Positions 15,095-23,441 of a stretch of 26,132 nucleotides of DNA are shown here, piece by piece; position 1 is the first letter of the stretch, and every line of letters starts with the position of its first letter. Both the position numbers and the translations under genes were made by a program. Origin of the DNA: Planctomycetota bacterium. GTDB lineage: Bacteria > Planctomycetota > Planctomycetia > Pirellulales > Pirellulaceae. The stretch spans positions 1-26,132 of the forward strand of contig JAPLNJ010000390.1 in assembly GCA_026692885.1 (NCBI GenBank). The letters run 5' to 3'. The notes beneath the pieces were generated by a model. The model was given only the letters and a program-made list of their open reading frames with translations, was not told where the DNA came from and did no database searches.

Positions 15095-15869
15095 ACGCCT
15101 GTTCCTCGGCAGTCAGCAGATTGGGGAACAACACCTCGATGACCGCCCCGATGCGATTGCAGACAATCCAGCCTCGACGGGATGCCTGCTCAGCCAGTTC
15201 GATGCAGCGTTCTGGTGGGCAGTCAAGAAGCTTCGTGTACTCCGTCTCAAACAGAAGCTCACCTCGTGCGCCTTCGACGTATCCTATCAGCAACGCCACG
15301 GCAGCGACCCCGGGGGTCGGGCTAGCCACCGCGCGAGTCTTCTTCACGACGCCGCGGAAGTGTCCGGCGTGGGTCCACGTGGTCGCGACGTTCTGGGCGG
15401 TAGACTGCAGGGTCGCCTGACTGAAGCGACCGGAATCCTGGCCGTCAAGGTATTGTTCCAGTTCCCGGCGCACCAAAAGCTTGCCGCGAGGCATACGCAG
15501 GATGAACGGAGCGCTCAACCGGAGGACCGCGTCGCGGGCGTAGGCGACCAGACACGCCAGGAGTGCCTGGCCCTCCGGATCACGTTGCCAGAAGTACCGC
15601 AATGCGCGGAAGATCGGTACGGCGGGGTCCAGCGCGTACAGGTTGGTCAAATGGAGAAGCGTGAGCGAGCGGGTCCGGGCTGACCGTTTGCCGAGGCAGT
15701 TGTCATCCAGAATCGCACGGGCGAAATCGTCGCGTTCTGCCTTGGCGTCGGGGACCTGCTCGAAGAGCCGGCGGAGGTCGCCCAGCATCATCGAGCGGGC
15801 AAGGTGTGCACCGCCGCGACCGAAGCGGAACCCAAACCGGCCCAGATTGTCCTCCCGCGTCCTACACAT
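15075..15869 (-). CDS. brxA: BREX protein BrxA (DUF1819)
   Basis: Starting at the ATG at 15869, the protein has 264 aa; an ATG at 15881 adds four residues. The C-terminal half fits the DUF1819 family, a small helical DNA-binding protein that forms part of BREX. Features include LRYFWQRDPEGQALLACLVAYARD, RLSAPFILRM and a C-terminal EVLFPNLLTAEEQAYVRE. The first gene of the BREX core here, it overlaps the HTH gene upstream and brxB downstream. Confidence 0.85.
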   Translation of the reverse strand: MCRTREDNLGRFGFRFGRGGAHLARSMMLGDLRRLFEQVPDAKAERDDFARAILDDNCLGKRSARTRSLTLLHLTNLYALDPAVPIFRALRYFWQRDPEGQALLACLVAYARDAVLRLSAPFILRMPRGKLLVRRELEQYLDGQDSGRFSQATLQSTAQNVATTWTHAGHFRGVVKKTRAVASPTPGVAAVALLIGYVEGARGELLFETEYTKLLDCPPERCIELAEQASRRGWIVCNRIGAVIEVLFPNLLTAEEQAYVREQS

Positions 15870-16077
15870 GGCCAACATCATCCGCCTTCACGTTACCGGC
15901 TTTGCCGGACCGCACCCAATGGTCCACGTCCTCTTTTCGGAATTTCCACAGGCTCCCCACCTTATGCGCCGGCATGTTCTTGCGGTCGATCCACTTGTAG
16001 ACCGTATCTCGCTTGATGCCCAGGTAAACGGCAATTTCGTCGACCGAGAGCCAGCGATCATTGGGCACTTTAGCCAT
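15862..16077 (-). CDS. Small excisionase-like helix-turn-helix protein at the head of the BREX operon
   Basis: The 71-aa protein starts at the ATG at 16077 with GGGAG upstream. It is an HTH_17/excisionase-type domain: WLSVDEIAVYLGIKRDTVYKWIDR (residues 9-32), then MPAHKVGSLWKFRKEDVDHWV. It ends in overlap with brxA. Such proteins bind DNA as regulators or recombination directionality factors. It could be the local regulator of the operon; it is not the WYL-domain BrxR type. A longer in-frame start at 16167 lacks support. Confidence 0.8.
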   Translation of the reverse strand: MAKVPNDRWLSVDEIAVYLGIKRDTVYKWIDRKNMPAHKVGSLWKFRKEDVDHWVRSGKAGNVKADDVGHV

Positions 16078-16457
16078 TGGCGACCACTCCCGCACTCGCA
16101 CATCGTCGCAGCTGTCCACCCGCGAACCGTTCTGCGATTTCCTCAAGGCAGGTGGAGAGGTGTCCAATGTATCCCGCCAAGAGCAGACGCATCATAACCC
16201 GCCTGCCGGACGAATAGAATCAGGGGCGGTGGCAGACAGGGCAGTTGCACGGAAGGAGGGCAAGTTCCAGCCCCAGGCAGGCCGTAATCTCGGCGCGGTC
16301 TGGCGAAGCTGTGTTTCCGGACGCGTGTCGGGGCGACAGAATTATTTTCGGCCGCGCCCTAGTATTGGAACGAACGGACAGCCCTTATTATTGACGACGT
16401 AGGAACCCGCGTATCATCAGCGAACGTCGCCTAACCAAAGCGAGGAGTGCTTCCCCC
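16078..16457. promoter_or_regulatory. Divergent intergenic region between the BREX operon and the Gfo/Idh gene
   Basis: This 380-bp region separates divergent genes and must hold promoters for both unless more distant ones are used. On the minus strand, TATGAT at 16196-16191 could be a -10 for BREX, but no good -35 is seen. On the plus strand TTGACG at 16391-16396 and TATCAT at 16412-16417 are spaced 15 bp, close to but shorter than the ideal. I see no clear operator palindrome or gene. Confidence 0.35.
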
Positions 16458-17708
16458 ATGAACGCCAACCACAACCGCCGGAAGTTTCTGCAGGCCACCG
16501 CCCTGGGCGCTGCGGCCATGTCCCTGTCCGCCCGTAGCTACGGGCGCATCATCAACGCCAACGAACGCATCCGCCTGGCGCAGATCGGCTGCGGTGGTCG
16601 CGGGTTCGGCGCACACATGATGGGCGTCCACCAACACGACAAGGCCCAGAACGTCGAGTACGTCGCCGTGGCCGACCCCTGGCGCATCGCGCGCGAACAA
16701 GCTGCCGCACACTGCAAGGAATGGTACGGTCACGACGTGAAACAGTTCGTCAGTTATCGCGAGATCATGGCCTGCCAGGACGTCGACGCCGTGCTGATCG
16801 CTTCGCCTGACCACCATCACGCCACGCAGCTGGAGGCCGCCGCGAAAGTGAAGAAGCACGCCTATGTCGAGAAACCGATGGCGCGCAGCATGCAGGAACT
16901 GCTCCGCGCGGTCGATGCGGTCAAGGCCGCCGGCATCGTGGTGCAGGTCGGCACGCAAATCCGGAGTCTGTCCACCAGCACCGGCTGCCGTGAGTTGTGG
17001 AAATCCGGCGTCTTAGGCCAGGCTTCGCGCATCGAGCAGTGCCGCAACGGCGAGAAGCCCTACTGGTACGGCTTCCTCAAGGACATCAAGAAGGAAGACG
17101 TGGACTGGAAGGAATTCCTGCTGGACGCCCCCCAGCGGCCGTTCGACCCCGGCGTCTACTCCGGCTGGTATGGCTACCTCGACTACACCGACGGACCCGT
17201 GGCGAACCTGGGGTGCCACTTCATTGACCTCTACAACTACATCACCGGCGTGCAGTTCCCGACCAGCTGCGTCTGCAACGGCGGTGTGTTTACGTGGAAA
17301 GACGAGCACAACTTCACCTGCCCGGACCATGTCGAGGCGCTGTGGGTTTATCCCGAGGACCTGATGGTCGCCTACTCGAGCAATTTCGGCAACGGCGGCG
17401 GCAACCGACATCGTTACTTCTGCCAGAAGGGCCAGTTAATCCTCGACAACTGGACCGCGCCCACCTACAGCGCCGAAGGCGGACCAAAACGCGACGGTGG
17501 CATCCGCGGTATCCAGGAGGTGAAACCCCTCGAGACACCGGACCATTTCCTCGACTGGCTGCAATGCCTGCGCACGGGCAAACCGACGCGCGCTCCCGTG
17601 GAAGCCGGTTATCAGCACTCGGTGGCGTGCCTGATGGCGGTGGAGTCGTTCCGCTCCGGACGCCGCACCACCTACGACCACGCCACGCGCACCATCCGTA
17701 GAACCTAG
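16458..17708 (+). CDS. Tat-exported Gfo/Idh/MocA-family oxidoreductase
   Basis: The 416-aa protein begins with a Tat-type leader (NRRKFLQATALGAAAMSLSA), then the Rossmann motif AQIGCGGRG and the YVEKPM motif (about residue 137) typical of Gfo/Idh/MocA NAD(P)-dependent sugar dehydrogenases. The C-terminal part has the usual beta-sheet dimer domain. GAGGAG precedes the ATG. In planctomycetes such exported oxidoreductases are abundant and probably act on sugars or polyols outside the cytoplasm; the substrate here is unknown. Confidence 0.9.
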   Translation: MNANHNRRKFLQATALGAAAMSLSARSYGRIINANERIRLAQIGCGGRGFGAHMMGVHQHDKAQNVEYVAVADPWRIAREQAAAHCKEWYGHDVKQFVSYREIMACQDVDAVLIASPDHHHATQLEAAAKVKKHAYVEKPMARSMQELLRAVDAVKAAGIVVQVGTQIRSLSTSTGCRELWKSGVLGQASRIEQCRNGEKPYWYGFLKDIKKEDVDWKEFLLDAPQRPFDPGVYSGWYGYLDYTDGPVANLGCHFIDLYNYITGVQFPTSCVCNGGVFTWKDEHNFTCPDHVEALWVYPEDLMVAYSSNFGNGGGNRHRYFCQKGQLILDNWTAPTYSAEGGPKRDGGIRGIQEVKPLETPDHFLDWLQCLRTGKPTRAPVEAGYQHSVACLMAVESFRSGRRTTYDHATRTIRRT

Positions 17709-17821
17709 CCGGCTTCGCCGGAACCCTAATCTTTCGCCTTAATCTTTCCCCCTAATCTCTCCCTCCATTCCCATGCAGCCGGCGAAAGATTAGGGCGAAA
17801 GATTAGGGCGAAAGAAACCCC
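17709..17821. repeat. CTAATCTTT inverted and tandem repeat cluster
   Basis: Just after the stop there is a hairpin CCGGCTTCGCCGG (17709-17721). At 17724-17760 about three units of CCTAATCTTTC-type sequence follow, and at 17781-17814 the reverse complement GGCGAAAGATTAGGG is present more than twice. The two blocks can form a long stem. It resembles other dispersed planctomycete repeats and could also slow transcription between the two genes. Confidence 0.8.
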
Positions 17822-17845
17822 GTGTACTTCTTGGAGACCCATCCC

Positions 17846-19213
17846 ATGCAACGGCAAGCGAATGACCCTGAGTTGCGGCCCGGTCGGCGGCAGTTTCTGA
17901 AGTCGGCTGGCGGCGCCGCGGCCGGCTTGTACCTGGCGGGCGCAGAGCCGCAGGCCGGTGCGCAGGAGCCCGCAACCGCGGCCAAGACGGAGCCCCTGGC
18001 GCTCCATGGCGGCCCCAAGGCGGTCACGACGCCGCTGAAGCCCTTCACGCGCTGGCCCCGTTTCGGCGAGGAGGAAGAACAGGAAGTCGTGGCCTACTTG
18101 CGTGACCCGGATTATTTCTTCGGGACCTACGGCCCCATCGTGGAATTCGAGAAGGCCTGGTCGGAATTCACCAAGGCCCCCTACTGCAAGACCTACTCCA
18201 GCGGCACGGGCTCGCTGACGTCGCTGCTGTTCGCGTTGGATCTGCCGCCCGGCAGCGAGATCCTGGTGGCAGACGACAGCAGTTGGTGGCCGGTGGTACC
18301 GATGCGGTTCTTCGGGCTGGTTCCCGTGTGGGTGGACATCAATCCACGAACTCTGAATATCGACGTCGAGGACTGCAAACGGCGACTAACCAAGAACACC
18401 CGGGCCATTATGCCCGTCCACTGGTTCGGTCTGCCCTGTGACATGGATCACATCTGCGACTTCGCCAAGGAGCGCGGGCTGGACGTCGTGGAAGACGCCA
18501 GCCATTCGCACGGCGCCACGCTCCAAGGCCAGCACATGGGCACTTGGGGTCGGATGGCGGGCCTCAGCCTGCAAGCGAGCAAGCCGCTACCGGGCATCGA
18601 AGCCGGCATCGGGATGTACAAGAACCGGCTGGACTACGAGCGGGCCTCGGTCTACGGGCACTGGGATGCCGCCCAACGCTGCTCCCCCGACAGCCCGTAT
18701 CGCAAGTACGTTACGGGTTTGGGGACCAAGCTGCGGATCCACCCGATCGCCGCCATCCTGGCTAAGCTGCAGTTGAAGCATCTCCCCGAACGAAATGCCG
18801 CCGGGGTCGCGCAGGTCAAGCGGCTGAACGATCGGCTCACCCAGTTGCCGGGACTTTCGGCGCCCTACGTACGGCCTGACTGCCAGCGAGTCTACTACAA
18901 CCGCAACTTCCTCTTCCTCGATGAGGCCAAGGCGGGCATGTCGCGCGAAGCCTGCCGCAAAGCGCTGCGGGCCGAGGACGTTCATGTGGGGGTTTATAAC
19001 GGCTTAGGGAATCTGTTGCACACCTACACCGTGTTCCAGGAATCGCAATGGTGGCACCACCTTCCCGCCATCCCCGACAAGATGCCCGGATGCGACGAGG
19101 CCCGCCGCACGGGGATCCAGTTGCCGTATTTTACCTGCGACGCGCCCGAACTCGTGGAACAATACATCAAGGCGTTCGAAAAAGTTTGGGCGCACCGAAA
19201 ACAGCTGACCTGA
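17846..19213 (+). CDS. Tat-exported DegT/DnrJ/EryC1-type PLP aminotransferase-fold protein
   Basis: The chosen ATG at 17846 has GGAG upstream and gives 455 aa with a Tat-type leader (PGRRQFLKSAGGAAAGLYLAG). A longer GTG start at 17822 is less likely. The PLP fold type I core includes the cofactor-binding Asp in EDASHSHGA (D217) and the Schiff-base Lys in LQASKPLPGIEAGIG (K246). DegT-family enzymes make amino sugars on nucleotide sugars, but an exported form is unlike the usual cytoplasmic enzymes and its role is unknown. Neighbouring genes suggest carbohydrate metabolism. Confidence 0.87.
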   Translation: MQRQANDPELRPGRRQFLKSAGGAAAGLYLAGAEPQAGAQEPATAAKTEPLALHGGPKAVTTPLKPFTRWPRFGEEEEQEVVAYLRDPDYFFGTYGPIVEFEKAWSEFTKAPYCKTYSSGTGSLTSLLFALDLPPGSEILVADDSSWWPVVPMRFFGLVPVWVDINPRTLNIDVEDCKRRLTKNTRAIMPVHWFGLPCDMDHICDFAKERGLDVVEDASHSHGATLQGQHMGTWGRMAGLSLQASKPLPGIEAGIGMYKNRLDYERASVYGHWDAAQRCSPDSPYRKYVTGLGTKLRIHPIAAILAKLQLKHLPERNAAGVAQVKRLNDRLTQLPGLSAPYVRPDCQRVYYNRNFLFLDEAKAGMSREACRKALRAEDVHVGVYNGLGNLLHTYTVFQESQWWHHLPAIPDKMPGCDEARRTGIQLPYFTCDAPELVEQYIKAFEKVWAHRKQLT

Positions 19214-19322
19214 ACGCGCATGACGCGATCCAGAAAGCTGCGGCCATGCTCCGCGCCAAGGGGTCACTCGTGAACGACACATAACTGTCGCAAGTAGCTT
19301 TGCCTGGTACGGAGGTTTCCCC

Positions 19323-21212
19323 ATGAAGTGCCTCGGTCTGTTCCTAGTTTGGCTCAGCGTCGTGTTGAGTCCGGTCTCCGTGTTGCTGGCGGCCGAGAGG
19401 GACGTACCGGCAGCGGGACTACTGGTCGGACTGTCCGATACCATTCGCCCGCTGCCAACCGCCATTTCCAGCGGCGACCTGGAGACCAAGCAGGGTTGGC
19501 AGTGGGTCGCCGAGGAGAAACTGGATCATCGATTCAGGGGCGACGTGATCCTCTGGAACCGCCGGGTGGCCGCGGTCTTGCGAACGGGTTCACCGGGCGT
19601 GGAGGTGTATTCTCGCGGGCCGAACGGCTGGAAGCGGCAGGCGCTCTTGATTCCTGCCGGAGCGGATGGTGCCAAGGAATTGCTGTCCGTCAAGACGGAA
19701 TTGCTGTCCGTCAAGACGGTGGCGAACGATGCGGCGGCGGTCGCCGTGGAAGGCTCGTTCCGGACGGGCGATGGCAAGCTGCTCGGCCTGGTCTGCCAGT
19801 TGACGCCGGAGGCCACGTTCGTCCGCGCGGAAGCGCGAAGCGATACGAAACGGCTGCGGATCCAGGCCGCTGGCCGCTTCGGGGTGATTCCCGATTTCTA
19901 CGCCGACGACATCACGCTGGATGCGGCGAAAATCCCCCTGGCCAAGGTCTGCATTCCGTCCGAGAACATGGTCGCCCACCTACTGGAAGGCGACCGGACC
20001 TTGGCCGTGGTCCTCTGGGACGGTCCTCCGCAGGAGGTCGAGACGATGCTGACGGGCAGCGGCGAGGCGCGTGTGTTCTCCGGCACCGAGATCCAATTTG
20101 CCAAGCAGGGCAAGATCTATCTGGGGCTGTTCGATGCTTCCGGTGACTGCTACGTGGGCCTGCTCGCCGGACTGCCGGAACGCACGGAGCCGATGGCTGG
20201 CTTCCGGCTGCCGAGCCCGGCCAAGCGTCTCGATTGGAAGATGCCCTTTCCCGCTCAATGGCGGGTCGATTTTGTGACCGCCAGCGTCGACCCGAAACTC
20301 ATCCGCAGCCGCGAGATGTCGGCCCCGTACCCCTGGCCGGTCCAAGCTGGGAAGTGCGAGGGTTACCGCTTCATCAAGCCCAGCTTCGCGTGGGATTGGG
20401 GCGGATGCACGCACACGGAGATGAGCGGCACGCCGGACAAGTATCCCAGCTGGGTGGACTTCGAGGGCACCGGATTCGTCCGCCCCGCCGCCGACAGCTA
20501 TGCGGTGATCGTGTATCCCTTCGATCGCGGCCGGGGGACGCCGCTGGAGGCGATCACGCTGACGGACCTCGTGCGACAGACCTTGGGCGTCGGTCCCTGC
20601 CAGTACATTTTAGACGCCGATCGCAAGTTGGCGCAAACGCCCGGTATCTTCACCTGTGGCGGCACCGACATGCTCAAGAAGATGGAAGGGCGCATCTCGC
20701 AGCGAAGAGCCGAGGCCGAGAAACTCTTGGACGACATGGTGATCTTCATGCAGGCCTATCGGCGGCGGATCGAGCAGTACATCGCCTTCCGGCGGGAGCT
20801 GATCACCTACCTGGAAGCGCAGGAGCAGCAGCATCCCGACCAGCAGCCGTTCCTGCGCCAAGTGCGGTCGCGCGTGGATGGCATTCCCACGGAACTGACT
20901 CAGGACTATCCCGCGGTGGTGGAGAAGTTGGCCGTTGAGTTCCGCGCGACGCTGGCCTCCGATGACGAGCCTGCCAAGAAAAAGCGGGCAGAACTACACC
21001 CTCGCTTCCCCGCCGCGGGCGGCGCTCAGGACGACATCTTGCAACGGTGCCACCAGGTGGCGAGACTCCTGCGGTATCAAGCCGGCATGACGCCTGCGGC
21101 CGATCCGGTCACGGCCGGGATCGCGTTGGAAGTCAGGCGCAGAGCCTCGGCGGTCTTGCAGAATCCTATGTACCACGAGACCAAGGACCGGCATCGACCC
21201 GACGGCAAGTGA
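19323..21212 (+). CDS. Exported protein of unknown family
   Basis: The 629-aa product has a strong ribosome binding site (GGAGG, 7 bp before the ATG) and a typical Sec signal peptide (LFLVWLSVVLSPVSVLLAAE). I do not recognise the family. The middle looks beta-rich and contains WDWGGCTHTEM and CGGTDMLKKMEGRISQRRAEAEKLLDDM; from about residue 455 it becomes helical and charged, possibly coiled-coil. A 21-bp tandem duplication (19676-19717) encodes ELLSVKT twice. It follows the DegT-type gene by 110 bp and may share its transcript. Periplasmic or secreted location is inferred from the signal peptide. Confidence 0.85.
   Translation: MKCLGLFLVWLSVVLSPVSVLLAAERDVPAAGLLVGLSDTIRPLPTAISSGDLETKQGWQWVAEEKLDHRFRGDVILWNRRVAAVLRTGSPGVEVYSRGPNGWKRQALLIPAGADGAKELLSVKTELLSVKTVANDAAAVAVEGSFRTGDGKLLGLVCQLTPEATFVRAEARSDTKRLRIQAAGRFGVIPDFYADDITLDAAKIPLAKVCIPSENMVAHLLEGDRTLAVVLWDGPPQEVETMLTGSGEARVFSGTEIQFAKQGKIYLGLFDASGDCYVGLLAGLPERTEPMAGFRLPSPAKRLDWKMPFPAQWRVDFVTASVDPKLIRSREMSAPYPWPVQAGKCEGYRFIKPSFAWDWGGCTHTEMSGTPDKYPSWVDFEGTGFVRPAADSYAVIVYPFDRGRGTPLEAITLTDLVRQTLGVGPCQYILDADRKLAQTPGIFTCGGTDMLKKMEGRISQRRAEAEKLLDDMVIFMQAYRRRIEQYIAFRRELITYLEAQEQQHPDQQPFLRQVRSRVDGIPTELTQDYPAVVEKLAVEFRATLASDDEPAKKKRAELHPRFPAAGGAQDDILQRCHQVARLLRYQAGMTPAADPVTAGIALEVRRRASAVLQNPMYHETKDRHRPDGK
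19676..19717 (+). repeat. 21-bp tandem duplication inside the exported-protein gene
   Basis: Two perfect adjacent copies of a 21-bp unit encode ELLSVKT-ELLSVKT. The duplication is in frame and probably recent, since the copies are identical. Confidence 0.9.
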
Positions 21213-21301
21213 TCCGTGCTGTCCACCGTCACTCGGGAAGGCTCGCACTCGGGAAGACTCCCACGGTGGTATTCCGGAGACCAGAGTTGTTACTCCACCG
21301 T

Positions 21302-21485
21302 CACCTCTCCCTGCGGGAGAGGTCGCGGTCTAAGCCGCGGGAGAGGGCACGACAGCGCGATTCTCGGGGTAATTCCCCGATGCTTGGCAACCCTCTCCCG
21401 GGCCTGACAGCCCGACCTCTCCCGGAGGGAGAGGTGCCCCTGTAGGCAGAGTCGAAGCGGAAACACGAGACCTTCTCATCAGCCC
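21302..21485 (+). repeat. 184-bp interspersed repeat, copy A
   Basis: It begins CACCTCTCCCTGCGGGAGAG, carries inner palindromes such as CGGGGTAATTCCCCG, and contains CCGGAGGGAGAGGTG before a 50-bp tail. A copy in opposite orientation at 25949-26132 differs at about five positions. It encodes nothing and looks like a MITE-like or REP-cluster element. Confidence 0.9.
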
Positions 21486-21567
21486 ACCCTGACCCCCTGC
21501 TGCTAGCGTTTTGCGCAACATTCCGATCAAGGCCTCGGTCGCGATCTCGCTTACAAGACTTCTCTCA

Positions 21568-21598
21568 CCGTCCAGGCGAGCTGGACGGGGTCGTTTTC
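21568..21598 (+). terminator. Possible rho-independent terminator
   Basis: A perfect 8-bp GC-rich stem with loop GCGAG is followed by a short T stretch (TCGTTTTCT) after two G. It lies 355 bp beyond the exported-protein gene, so the link is uncertain. Confidence 0.3.
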
Positions 21599-21614
21599 TA
21601 CGCTTAGCCGTTGA

Positions 21615-23387
21615 TCAGTCAATCCGCTTCACTTCGACATATCTCACTCCCAGAACGGCCGGGCCTTCCACGAGGTTCGTTGCGAGACGACCCGGGCCAA
21701 GGGGAAGCGGGACGTTACTGAAGACGCACTCAACTTCGCCGGCCTGGACAGATTGCCGCAGGGAAGTACCGCCGCAGGACAACGTCGCTTCACCGGCTGT
21801 CTTCAGCGGCTCGAACTGCAGCTTGAGATCGTAGCGCGCGCGGGCCACGACATCCACTTCCCAATCGCCGCTGCCTTTCGGTCCCCAACTCGCGGCAGGG
21901 CCCCGCCAGTCCTGCCGGGTCAACAGCACCGGGTTCTCCTGCGGTGCGCCGAGGAAGATGCGCGAGGGCACGCGGTAATCCCGCCCACCGGTGACATCGT
22001 TGAACCAGGCGTCGTACTGGGCTTTTAGCTCCGCCACGCGGTCCGACTGCTGGGCAGCGAGGTCGTGAAGTTCGAGCGGATCGTGCGCCATGTCGTAGAG
22101 GTGGAAGGTGGTCTTGCCATCCCATTTCTCCCCAGCGCCGAGCGGCTGCACAAGCTTCCAATCCTGCGAGCGCGCGGCAAACGATCGATAACGCTCGGGC
22201 GAGTCCCCCCGATGCCACTGGAAGAAGAGCATACGGTTGGGCCACGCGTCCGGCTGGCCGCGCAACAACGGCGCGAGACTCGCGCCATCGAACTTCACAC
22301 GCGGCGGCTTCGGCACGTCGCAAAGACCGAGCAAGGTGGGAGCCAGGTCAATGACCGCAGCAATCCGATCTACCTTGCGACCGGCCTGAAGTTGTGCAGG
22401 CCAACGGATGAAACAGAACTGATGGATGCCGCCCTCAAACGGCGTGCCTTTCCAGCCCCTAAAGCCCGCGTTGTAGCCGTTGTGTTGCTGGCAGCCGTTG
22501 TCGGAGAAGAGGACCACGATGGTGTTGTCGGCCAGCTTCAGTTCGTCGAGTTTCGCCAGCAGCCGGCCCACGTTGTCGTCGATGTTTTCGATCATCCCAT
22601 AGACGCGGGCAAGAGCGTCCGGGTCATGCTTCGCCGCCTGGGGGTGTCCCGGGTTCGGAAATCCGGAGCGGCTGAAATCTTTCCCCTGGTAATGGCGGCG
22701 ATATTCGTCCGGCACTTGATGCGGCGAGTGCGGGCAGTTGAAGGGCAGATACACGAAAAACGGCTGACCGCTTCTCTTCTGGATGAACTGGATGGCCGCT
22801 TCGGTGATGACATCGCTGACGTAGCCCTTGGTTCTGACCCAGGCACCGTTGTGGCGGAGCGTGGCGTTGAAATAGGCACCGCGTTCGTCCACAGGGTCGG
22901 GCGAATCGCCGGGTTGCGCCAGGCCGCCGCCGTTGAGGACCAGCGATTCCTGGAAACCTTTGTCCATGGCACGCATCGGGTAATTGTCGCCCAGGTGCCA
23001 CTTGCCAAAGATTCCCGTGCGATAGCCCCCGGCGGTGAGCATTTCCGCCAGGGTCGTCTCGTCGGGGTGCATCAGCGAGCGTCCGAGAAAGGTGTCCGTC
23101 ACTCCGGTGCGGTAGTTGTAGCGTCCCGTCATGAGGCAGGCTCGGGTGGGCGAGCAGACCGGCATGACGTGAAAGTTGACGAGCGACGTGCTCTGGGCGG
23201 CAAACCGGTCTATCTGCGGCGTGCGAATCACGGGATTGCCGGTCACGCCGAGTTCGCCGAAGCCCTGGTCATCCGTGAGGATGATCACGACGTTGGGCCG
23301 GGACATCGCGTCCGCCGCACGGGTGGTCGGTGCAAGCAAGTTCAACAGAGCCAGTGTGGTAAGATAACCGATGTTCGTGGTGCTCAT
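21615..23387 (-). CDS. Exported type I sulfatase
   Basis: The 590-aa protein has a signal peptide (MSTTNIGYLTTLALLNLLAP) and the sulfatase active-site motif CSPTR with C78, which is converted to formylglycine by FGE. Metal ligands are in LTDDQG (D39, D40), and GKWHLG is present. It is longer than the second sulfatase and has an extra C-terminal region beyond the catalytic fold. Sulfatases of this group release sulfate from sugars or polysaccharides; the substrate is unknown. It lies 54 bp downstream of the other sulfatase on the same strand, so the two are probably co-transcribed. Confidence 0.93.
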   Translation of the reverse strand: MSTTNIGYLTTLALLNLLAPTTRAADAMSRPNVVIILTDDQGFGELGVTGNPVIRTPQIDRFAAQSTSLVNFHVMPVCSPTRACLMTGRYNYRTGVTDTFLGRSLMHPDETTLAEMLTAGGYRTGIFGKWHLGDNYPMRAMDKGFQESLVLNGGGLAQPGDSPDPVDERGAYFNATLRHNGAWVRTKGYVSDVITEAAIQFIQKRSGQPFFVYLPFNCPHSPHQVPDEYRRHYQGKDFSRSGFPNPGHPQAAKHDPDALARVYGMIENIDDNVGRLLAKLDELKLADNTIVVLFSDNGCQQHNGYNAGFRGWKGTPFEGGIHQFCFIRWPAQLQAGRKVDRIAAVIDLAPTLLGLCDVPKPPRVKFDGASLAPLLRGQPDAWPNRMLFFQWHRGDSPERYRSFAARSQDWKLVQPLGAGEKWDGKTTFHLYDMAHDPLELHDLAAQQSDRVAELKAQYDAWFNDVTGGRDYRVPSRIFLGAPQENPVLLTRQDWRGPAASWGPKGSGDWEVDVVARARYDLKLQFEPLKTAGEATLSCGGTSLRQSVQAGEVECVFSNVPLPLGPGRLATNLVEGPAVLGVRYVEVKRID

Positions 23388-23441
23388 GATTCGTGGTGCT
23401 CTCCGATTACGGGATCAAGACGGCAGGCCAAACGCCGGGAA

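Larger units (their letters stand above)
21213..21614. other. Convergent intergenic region with repeats and a possible terminator
   Basis: Most of this 400-bp stretch between two convergent genes is a 184-bp repeat copy (21302-21485). At 21568-21588 a perfect stem CCGTCCAG/CTGGACGG with a 5-base loop is followed by GGTCGTTTTCT, a weak candidate terminator for the plus strand. No gene is supported. Confidence 0.55.
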
